Below are positions 13,782-18,373 of a DNA stretch of 18,373 bases, piece after piece (the first letter of the stretch is position 1; each line of letters begins with the position of its first letter). Under the pieces are notes generated by a model. That model did no database searches and was not told the origin of the DNA. It worked only from the letters and a program-made list of their open reading frames with translations. This DNA comes from an uncultured Tissierellia bacterium. Lineage in GTDB: Bacteria; Bacillota; Clostridia; Tissierellales; Peptoniphilaceae. A program made the translations under genes and the position numbers. The stretch lies in NCBI GenBank assembly GCA_902489145.1, contig CABTYV010000029.1, positions 1 to 18,373 of the forward strand. Direction: 5' to 3'.

Positions 13782-14030
13782 ATGGGTTTAATTTCTTGGG
13801 TCATCGTAGGTGGACTGGCTGGTTGGATCGGTTCAAAAATCATGAATATGGATCAGGAAATTAACGGCTTCATGAATGTACTCGTCGGGATCGTGGGTGG
13901 TGTCGTCGGCGGATGGGTGATGTCGTTGATCAGTAAGGAAGGCGTGAGCGGATTTAACATCTGGTCTCTGATCGTTGCCATCATTGGTTCCTGTATCTGC
14001 CTCTTCCTGTACAAGAAGCTGCGCAAATGA
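13782..14030 (+). CDS. GlsB/YeaQ/YmgE family small membrane protein
   Basis: 82 residues of a very hydrophobic, glycine-rich protein of the family once called transglycosylase-associated (PF04226). The pattern is typical: GLISWVIVGGLAGWIGSKIM at the start, then NVLVGIVGGVVGGWVMSL and a last helix IWSLIVAIIGSCICLFLY with a basic end, making three helices. The role is not firmly known; in Gram-positives relatives are linked to stress and surface proteins. The start is ATG 13782 with GAAAGGATG upstream. The ppk2 gene starts eight bases after its stop. Confidence 0.88.
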   Translation: MGLISWVIVGGLAGWIGSKIMNMDQEINGFMNVLVGIVGGVVGGWVMSLISKEGVSGFNIWSLIVAIIGSCICLFLYKKLRK

Positions 14031-14038
14031 GATAAGCT

Positions 14039-14932
14039 ATGACTGATTTTTGGAAGGAATATCAGGTAAAGGAGGGGGAAAAGGTCAATCTTAAAAAGTG
14101 GGACACCTCGTATGAGGGCGCGCTAACCAAGGAAGAGGTCTATGACCATCTGCTGCCGGAAAACGGCGTGGCCCTTCAGGAGGGGCAGGCCCGACTTTTT
14201 GCGGACAATCGCTACGGGGTTTTGATCGTCCTTCAGGCCATGGATGCGGCCGGGAAGGATGGATTGATCAAGCGCGTCTTCACCTACCTCAATCCTCAGG
14301 GGACGGTGGTTACCCCCTTTAAGGTCCCTACGCGGACCGAGCTGGATCATGATTATTTGTGGCGGTGCAATTTGGCCCTGCCGAGCCGGGGCAATATTGC
14401 GATTTTTAACCGGTCTCACTATGAAGATGTGCTGGTTACTCAGGTGCATAACCTGGTGGAGCATTCTCAGCTTCCAGAGGAGCTGGTGGATGAGGACATC
14501 TGGAAGAGACGGTACGAGGAAATCAAAAACTGGGAGACCTACCTGGTAGACAACGGCATTGTGATTTTAAAATTTTTCCTCCATGTGTCGAAGGAGGAGC
14601 AGGCGGAGCGTTTGTTGGACCGGATTGAGCAAACGGAAAAAAACTGGAAGTTCTCAGACGGAGACATTCAGGAACGGGCCTATTGGGCCGATTATCAGCG
14701 GATTTATGAAAAGATGATGTCCGAGACCTCGACTAAGAAGGCGCCCTGGTTCATCATTCCGGCTGACCGCAAGTGGTACACCCGCTACGTGGTGAGTGAA
14801 ATCGTCAAGGAGCAGTTCGATCGACTGAAGCTTTCATTCCCGACCCTCCCCAAGGCGGAGCGGGCCAAAATGGACGAAGCTCGCGCCCAACTCCGTAAAG
14901 ATTTGGGTCTAGCGGATGAGGCGGAAGGATAG
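14039..14932 (+). CDS. ppk2: Polyphosphate kinase 2 family (class III-like)
   Basis: Uses polyphosphate to phosphorylate nucleotides. The 297 residues form one P-loop kinase domain. A Walker A-like QAMDAAGKDGLIKRV lies at 66-80, a Walker B region IAIFNRSHYEDVLVTQVH at 120-137, a lid rich in Arg/Lys around 189-224 (RLLDRIEQTEKNWKF, then ERAYWADYQRIYEKMM) and APWFIIPADRKWYTRY at 235-250. The FNRSHYEDV form matches class III members, which can phosphorylate both AMP and ADP; that assignment is by motif only. No classic ribosome site is visible before ATG 14039, so translation is probably coupled to the GlsB-type gene eight bases upstream. Confidence 0.92.
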   Translation: MTDFWKEYQVKEGEKVNLKKWDTSYEGALTKEEVYDHLLPENGVALQEGQARLFADNRYGVLIVLQAMDAAGKDGLIKRVFTYLNPQGTVVTPFKVPTRTELDHDYLWRCNLALPSRGNIAIFNRSHYEDVLVTQVHNLVEHSQLPEELVDEDIWKRRYEEIKNWETYLVDNGIVILKFFLHVSKEEQAERLLDRIEQTEKNWKFSDGDIQERAYWADYQRIYEKMMSETSTKKAPWFIIPADRKWYTRYVVSEIVKEQFDRLKLSFPTLPKAERAKMDEARAQLRKDLGLADEAEG

Positions 14933-15008
14933 CTTTTAGGGGAAGGGAATAAGCCAGGCAGAAGGGTTCGTCTTGCTGGAAAAAATATCGGATGAGGAGG
15001 ATTACACG

Positions 15009-15896
15009 ATGGATGAAAAAATGCTGGAACGGATGAAAAAGGGACAGGGCTTTATTGCCGCCCTGGATCAAAGTGGTGGTTCCACCCCCAAAGCTCTGAA
15101 GAATTATGGGATTAACGAGGATCAGTATTCGGGTGAGGAGGAGATGTTTGACCTCATTCACCAGATGCGCTCTCGCGTGATTACAAGTCCCGTCTTCACC
15201 TCGGAGCGGATTTTAGGGGCCATCCTGTTTAAAAGGACCATGCTATCCAAGATTGAGGGCAAGTATGCCGCCGAATATCTCTGGGAAGAAAAGGGCATCG
15301 TGCCCCTGCTCAAGGTCGACGAGGGCCTCGCGGAGCGGGCAGACGGGGTTCAACTCATGAAAGAGATGAAGGAGCTGGATCACCTGTTGGTCTCCGCCCA
15401 CGATCATAAGGTTTTTGGGACCAAGATGCGTTCCGTCATCCATGAGGCCAATGAAGCTGGCATTAAGAAGATCGTGGACCAGCAGTTCCGCTATGGAAAA
15501 AAGATCTTTGATGCCGGACTAGTCCCCATTTTGGAGCCGGAGGTGACCATCACCATTCCGGATAAGGCGGAGGCCGAGGCCTTGCTTCTAAAAGAAATCA
15601 TGAACCAGCTCGAAGCCTTGCCAGAGTCCTATCATTTCATGTTTAAGCTTTCCTTACCCAGCAAAGACGGATTCTATGACCAATTGGCCGACCATCCCCA
15701 GGTGGACCGCGTGGTCGCCCTCTCCGGTGGCTATTCTTTTGATGAGGCCAATACCCTCCTCTCTCATAATCACAAGATGACGGCCTCCTTCTCCAGAGCC
15801 CTCTTAAACGATCTTTCTGCTCAGCAGAGTGATGAAGAATTTAATCAGGTCCTGGATCGGGTGGTTCAAGCCATCTATGAGGCCTCCATCCAATAG
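15009..15896 (+). CDS. fda: Fructose-bisphosphate aldolase class I
   Basis: Cleaves fructose-1,6-bisphosphate to dihydroxyacetone phosphate and glyceraldehyde-3-phosphate through a Schiff base. It closely resembles the staphylococcal class I enzyme along its whole 295 residues: GFIAALDQSGGSTPKAL (14-30), SPVFTSERILGAILF (60-74), KVDEGLAE (102-109), GTKMRS (137-142), LVPILEPEV (171-179), MFKLSLPS with the likely Schiff-base Lys213, and VVALSGGYSFDEAN (235-248). The start is ATG 15009, eight bases after GAGGAGG; the TTG at 14973 has no ribosome site and adds residues not in the family. The 76-base gap to ppk2 shows no clear promoter or terminator. Confidence 0.95.
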   Translation: MDEKMLERMKKGQGFIAALDQSGGSTPKALKNYGINEDQYSGEEEMFDLIHQMRSRVITSPVFTSERILGAILFKRTMLSKIEGKYAAEYLWEEKGIVPLLKVDEGLAERADGVQLMKEMKELDHLLVSAHDHKVFGTKMRSVIHEANEAGIKKIVDQQFRYGKKIFDAGLVPILEPEVTITIPDKAEAEALLLKEIMNQLEALPESYHFMFKLSLPSKDGFYDQLADHPQVDRVVALSGGYSFDEANTLLSHNHKMTASFSRALLNDLSAQQSDEEFNQVLDRVVQAIYEASIQ

Positions 15897-15920
15897 GAAG
15901 CGCTCAGACGAAAGTTGATT

Positions 15921-15935
15921 CAGACTCATGGTCTG
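15921..15935. promoter_or_regulatory. Short inverted repeat upstream of ferritin
   Basis: CAGAC-TCATG-GTCTG, a perfect 5-bp inverted repeat with a 5-base centre, lies 26 bases before the ferritin GTG. A weak -35-like TTGATT (15915-15920) touches it, but no good -10 follows. It could be an operator or an RNA hairpin in an aldolase-ferritin transcript. Confidence 0.25.
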
Positions 15936-15961
15936 CGACTAGTTAGAAAGGATCTATAGTA

Positions 15962-16462
15962 GTGAAAAAAATTACCATCTCTGAAAAATTAGTGAAGGCT
16001 TTTAATAAGCAAATCAATATGGAGCTGCAGTCCGCTTATATTTACAACGGGATGCGGATTTATCTGAAGGATTTGGGTGCGCCTGGTTGTACTCATTGGA
16101 TGACGCTTCAGACGCACGAAGAGATTGCTCATGCAGAAGACTTCATCAACCTGCTCCAGGAGCTGGACCAAGAGGTAGCGCTGGAAGCCCTGGATACGGT
16201 CAAGGCTCAATATGATTCTCCTCAGGCCGTTTGGGAGGCGGGTTTAAAGCATGAAAAAGAGATCTCCGCCTCTATTTTGGAGCTCTTAGATATGGCCATT
16301 GCGGAGCAGAACTACAAGGTCGAAAACTTCCTTCGACACTATGTCGATGAGCAGGCAGAGGAAGAGGATCATTTCCGCGGGGTGCTGGATCTCTTCGAGA
16401 TGGCGGCTGGTGACAAGGCAGCCTTCTTCAAGGTGGATAGCATTCTTGGGAAGCGGGAATAG
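15962..16462 (+). CDS. ftnA: Non-heme ferritin
   Basis: Oxidises Fe2+ and stores it as ferric mineral in a 24-subunit shell. The 166-residue four-helix bundle carries all ferroxidase ligands expected from E. coli FtnA: Glu21 (MELQSA), Glu54 and His57 (HEEIAH), Glu98 (KHEKEI), Gln131 and Glu134 (DEQAEEED). There is no heme-binding methionine pattern of bacterioferritin that I can see, and the length is that of FtnA and not Dps. The start is GTG 15962 with AAAGGA nine bases upstream; there is no alternative ATG before conserved residues. It is the last + gene before the bidirectional terminator. Confidence 0.94.
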   Translation: MKKITISEKLVKAFNKQINMELQSAYIYNGMRIYLKDLGAPGCTHWMTLQTHEEIAHAEDFINLLQELDQEVALEALDTVKAQYDSPQAVWEAGLKHEKEISASILELLDMAIAEQNYKVENFLRHYVDEQAEEEDHFRGVLDLFEMAAGDKAAFFKVDSILGKRE

Positions 16463-16524
16463 CGAAGCAGCGGTCTTTCCTATCAGGGAAATTTACTGAA
16501 AGGTGCAACTTCAAGTGGTCAATC

Positions 16525-16562
16525 AAAAAACTGCCGGATGAAGCATGGTCCGGCAGTTTTTT
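16525..16562. terminator. Bidirectional terminator between ferritin and the DUF1461 gene
   Basis: AAAAAACTGCCGGA (16525-16538) is the exact complement of TCCGGCAGTTTTTT (16549-16562), a 14-bp perfect stem with a 10-base loop. It has A6 on one side and T6 on the other, so it can end both the ferritin transcript and the opposing transcript of the gene at 16600-17283. Confidence 0.92.
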
Positions 16563-16599
16563 AATGACGGGAGATCAGAGAAACGAGATTTTGACTTAT

Positions 16600-17283
16600 T
16601 TATTCACCATGCCCTTTCCGATCACCCTCAGCCCGGGTCGAATCCTCTCTTTTCAAGCGGCTTAGGAGGCGAGGGTAGAGGAGGAAGCGGCTCAGCAAGA
16701 GCAGGACCAGCCAGAGAAGGAGCATGAGAAAGGCGATATTGCGGAAAAATGCTTCGGGCAGGTAATAGATAATAGGATCCCTTTGGGGATCAAAGATCCA
16801 GTCCTTGTTCCGAAAAAGCAGCTGATGAAACAGAACAAAGGCTTGGTCGAAAAATAGGAGCAGCGGGAAAAAGAGCAGGGCTGGCAAAAACAGGGAGAGA
16901 CGAAAACCGGTAGGAAAAAAAGAAAGGGATTCGGGCTCCCTTGCCCGAAGGGTGCGAAAAACTAAAAAGAGTAAGCAAACAAGCCCACTCCAGAGCAAGA
17001 GCTGAAAGACAACCTTCACCTCTGCAAAATGCTTGAGGGCGGAGGGCGATTGGCTGAGCTGTTGAAATTGGAGCGTTTGGTGGAAGGGATTTAGATTATA
17101 GGAGATGAGCGTTTCATAATTTTCCTGGATGGTGGTATCTGCCAGCTGCGCCACATTGACCCGGTCCTGAGCCAGAAAAGGGTAAAGCGGCGTCATCAGG
17201 AGGCCTAAAAAGACGGCAAGCGCGAAGTGGCTCCAAGCATAAAAGAGGGGGGAGACGAAAGCGAGTCGCCTGCTTTTTTTCAT
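16600..17283 (-). CDS. TIGR01906 / DUF1461 integral membrane protein
   Basis: 227 residues. A basic N-terminus (MKKSRR) leads into a first helix (about 16-38). A long extracellular-type loop follows, with the family pattern NYETLISYNLNP (55-66) and HFAEVKVVF (85-93). Further helices lie near 94-110 and 125-150. A second loop has FHQLLFRNKDWIFDP and DPIIYYLPEAFF, then a last helix and a basic tail (LYPRLLSRLKRED). These blocks match the TIGR01906/DUF1461 family of low-GC Gram-positives, whose function is unknown to me. The start is the ATG at 17283 (reading leftward), seven bases after AAAGGA; a longer frame back to 17337 adds an unrelated extension without a ribosome site. Confidence 0.82.
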   Translation of the reverse strand: MKKSRRLAFVSPLFYAWSHFALAVFLGLLMTPLYPFLAQDRVNVAQLADTTIQENYETLISYNLNPFHQTLQFQQLSQSPSALKHFAEVKVVFQLLLWSGLVCLLFLVFRTLRAREPESLSFFPTGFRLSLFLPALLFFPLLLFFDQAFVLFHQLLFRNKDWIFDPQRDPIIYYLPEAFFRNIAFLMLLLWLVLLLLSRFLLYPRLLSRLKREDSTRAEGDRKGHGE

Positions 17284-17396
17284 GTCGTTATCCTTTCTAA
17301 TCCAGGAGAAGGGTGGATCCTGCGCATCTTCGGGCACGGGAAGGCCGCTGCGTTCTTCTCTATTTTATTCGCTAACCTACCGTCCGGCCTGAAAAG

Positions 17397-17425
17397 ATGA
17401 TAGAATAATAGGCAGTTTTTATCAA
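17397..17425 (-). promoter_or_regulatory. Promoter for the DUF1461 gene
   Basis: On the minus strand, TTGATA (complement of 17420-17425), a 17-base spacer and TATCAT (complement of 17397-17402). Transcription would start near 17390, leaving a leader of roughly 105 bases with no obvious structure. Its -10 lies over the -10 of the divergent MATE promoter. Confidence 0.55.
17398..17406 (+). promoter_or_regulatory. Extended -10 promoter for the MATE gene
   Basis: TGA-TAGAAT: a TG two bases ahead of TAGAAT (17401-17406) forms an extended -10. The expected -35 position (about 17378-17383) reads TACCGT, a poor match, which extended -10 promoters tolerate. The start would be near 17413, about 48 bases before the GTG. 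Confidence 0.4.
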
Positions 17426-17460
17426 CCTTCCCAGGGAGCTCGAAAATGAAGGAGTAGGGT

Positions 17461-18373
17461 GTGGCAAAAGTATCAGATCAAAGTTTATATAAAAAAGTTT
17501 TACATTTGGCCTGGCCGGCTGTTTTAGAGGCCTTTTTCATCAACCTGGCGGGTTTGATCGATACCATGATGGTCGCGGGGCTGGGCGCCGCGGCGGTTGC
17601 TGCAACAGGCCTTTCCACCCAGCCCTTTTTCCTGACCATGACGCCCGTGATTGCGACCACCGTTTCCCTTTCTGCCCTGGTGGCCCGGCGGATGGGGGAG
17701 GAACGGCGCGAAAAGGCCAATGAGACCTTTGTGACAGCCTGTCTGATCTGTTTTATCCTGGCTTTTTTCGTGACCGCCTTTGGTCTGCTGTTAGCGGACC
17801 CGGTCCTACGGATCGCCGGCTCCAATCCGCAAACCCACGAGATGGGGGTCGCCTATTACCACGCCCGGTCCCTGGGGATCTTTGTTCTGGTCTTTACCAT
17901 GGCTTTTGATGCGGCCCAGCGGGGCTCGGGCAATACCCATATCGCCTTTAAGGTCAATCTAACCTCTTCTGCGGTCAATATTTTTCTCAACTATCTTTTG
18001 ATCTATGGCCATTGGGGATTTCCCAAGCTGGGGGTCTATGGAGCGGGGCTGGCCACCGTTCTGGGCGATGTGGTCGCTTGTATCCTGGCCACCATTTCCG
18101 TTTTCGGCCGCCATTCCTATATCAAAATTCCCTATATTGTGAAGCATCAGATCCGCGCCTCCTGGGCTAGCTTCAAGTCTATTCTTTATTTGGGCCTCCC
18201 CCTGGCCGCAGAAAACGTCCTGATGCGAGTAGGCTTTGTGGCAACGGCCGTTACGGCCGCCGGCCTGGGCACCGAGCCCTTTGCCGCCCACCAGGTGACC
18301 ATGAATCTGTTGGGACTGGGCTTCTCCTTTGGAGACGGCATGCAGACCTCCGCCATGACCCTAACCGGAAACG
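17461..18373 (+). CDS. MATE family multidrug/toxin efflux transporter, 5' part
   Basis: Frame open to the window end, 304 codons visible. The protein is an antiporter of the MATE (multi antimicrobial extrusion) family that exports cationic drugs or toxins with Na+ or H+. The N-terminus KKVLHLAWPAVLEAFFINLA begins the first helix, followed by GLIDTMMVAGLGAAAVAA, TTVSLSALVARRMGEE, the helix-rich middle with AAQRGSGNTHIAF and VNIFLNYLLIYG, GVYGAGLATVLGDVV, and the second-lobe start LYLGLPLAAENVLMR with FAAHQVTMNLLGLGF. All are standard MATE positions. About 150 C-terminal residues are missing beyond the window. The start is GTG 17461, six bases after AAGGAG (17449-17454); the ATG at 17445 is followed by a stop after two codons. 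Substrate not deducible. Confidence 0.93.
   Translation, partial: MAKVSDQSLYKKVLHLAWPAVLEAFFINLAGLIDTMMVAGLGAAAVAATGLSTQPFFLTMTPVIATTVSLSALVARRMGEERREKANETFVTACLICFILAFFVTAFGLLLADPVLRIAGSNPQTHEMGVAYYHARSLGIFVLVFTMAFDAAQRGSGNTHIAFKVNLTSSAVNIFLNYLLIYGHWGFPKLGVYGAGLATVLGDVVACILATISVFGRHSYIKIPYIVKHQIRASWASFKSILYLGLPLAAENVLMRVGFVATAVTAAGLGTEPFAAHQVTMNLLGLGFSFGDGMQTSAMTLTGN

Overview
The window reads as a chromosomal stretch of a Bacillota (Firmicutes) bacterium with fairly GC-rich codon use. Reasons: strong AGGAGG-type ribosome sites, GTG/TTG starts, an FMN riboswitch ahead of a ribD-ribE-ribBA-ribH operon, a Staphylococcus-type class I fructose-bisphosphate aldolase, a TIGR01906/DUF1461 membrane protein, and sigma-A-like promoters. 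I cannot name the genus. There are no phage, transposon, CRISPR, rRNA or tRNA signals. Most genes are housekeeping or metabolic and lie on the + strand; only one lies on the - strand.

Layout. (1) 1-803: 3' end of a Zn/Cd-type P1B ATPase, then a structured terminator. (2) 927-4611: promoter, hairpin-rich leader and a three-gene proton-translocating NAD(P) transhydrogenase operon (pntAA-pntAB-pntB), closed by a terminator. (3) 4623-5412: two small membrane proteins. (4) 5469-7046: palindrome, promoter, AGCS amino-acid/cation symporter and terminator. (5) 7056-13187: promoter, FMN riboswitch with terminator, the four riboflavin genes, then a cysteine desulfurase and mnmA at very short spacing, apparently one transcript. 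(6) 13223-16462: gamma-carbonic anhydrase-like protein, GlsB/YeaQ-type small membrane protein, class III-like PPK2, class I aldolase and ferritin, ending at a bidirectional terminator. (7) 16600-18373: a DUF1461 membrane protein (-) divergent from a MATE efflux pump (+) that runs off the end.

The most unusual object is PntB. It is 669 residues, where the family is usually about 460, because its NADP(H)-binding domain III is present twice in tandem (residues 320-475 and 514-669; 130 of 156 positions identical by hand count), joined by flexible linkers. In one 37-codon block the proteins are identical, yet 17 codons differ synonymously. This argues for an old duplication kept by selection and against an assembly artefact. 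Both copies keep the GYGMA, HPVAGRMPGHMNVLLAE, GANDVVNPAA and GYAG motifs. Both replace the Lys-Arg-Ser of the E. coli NADP-phosphate loop with an Asn-Phe-Asp-Thr-Lys sequence.

How the genes fit together: the transhydrogenase balances NADH/NADPH against the proton gradient. The rib operon makes riboflavin from GTP and ribulose-5-phosphate under FMN feedback. The co-located cysteine desulfurase and MnmA form a sulfur-relay pair for s2U34 in tRNA. The remaining genes serve ion and amino-acid transport, polyphosphate-driven nucleotide phosphorylation, glycolysis and iron storage.
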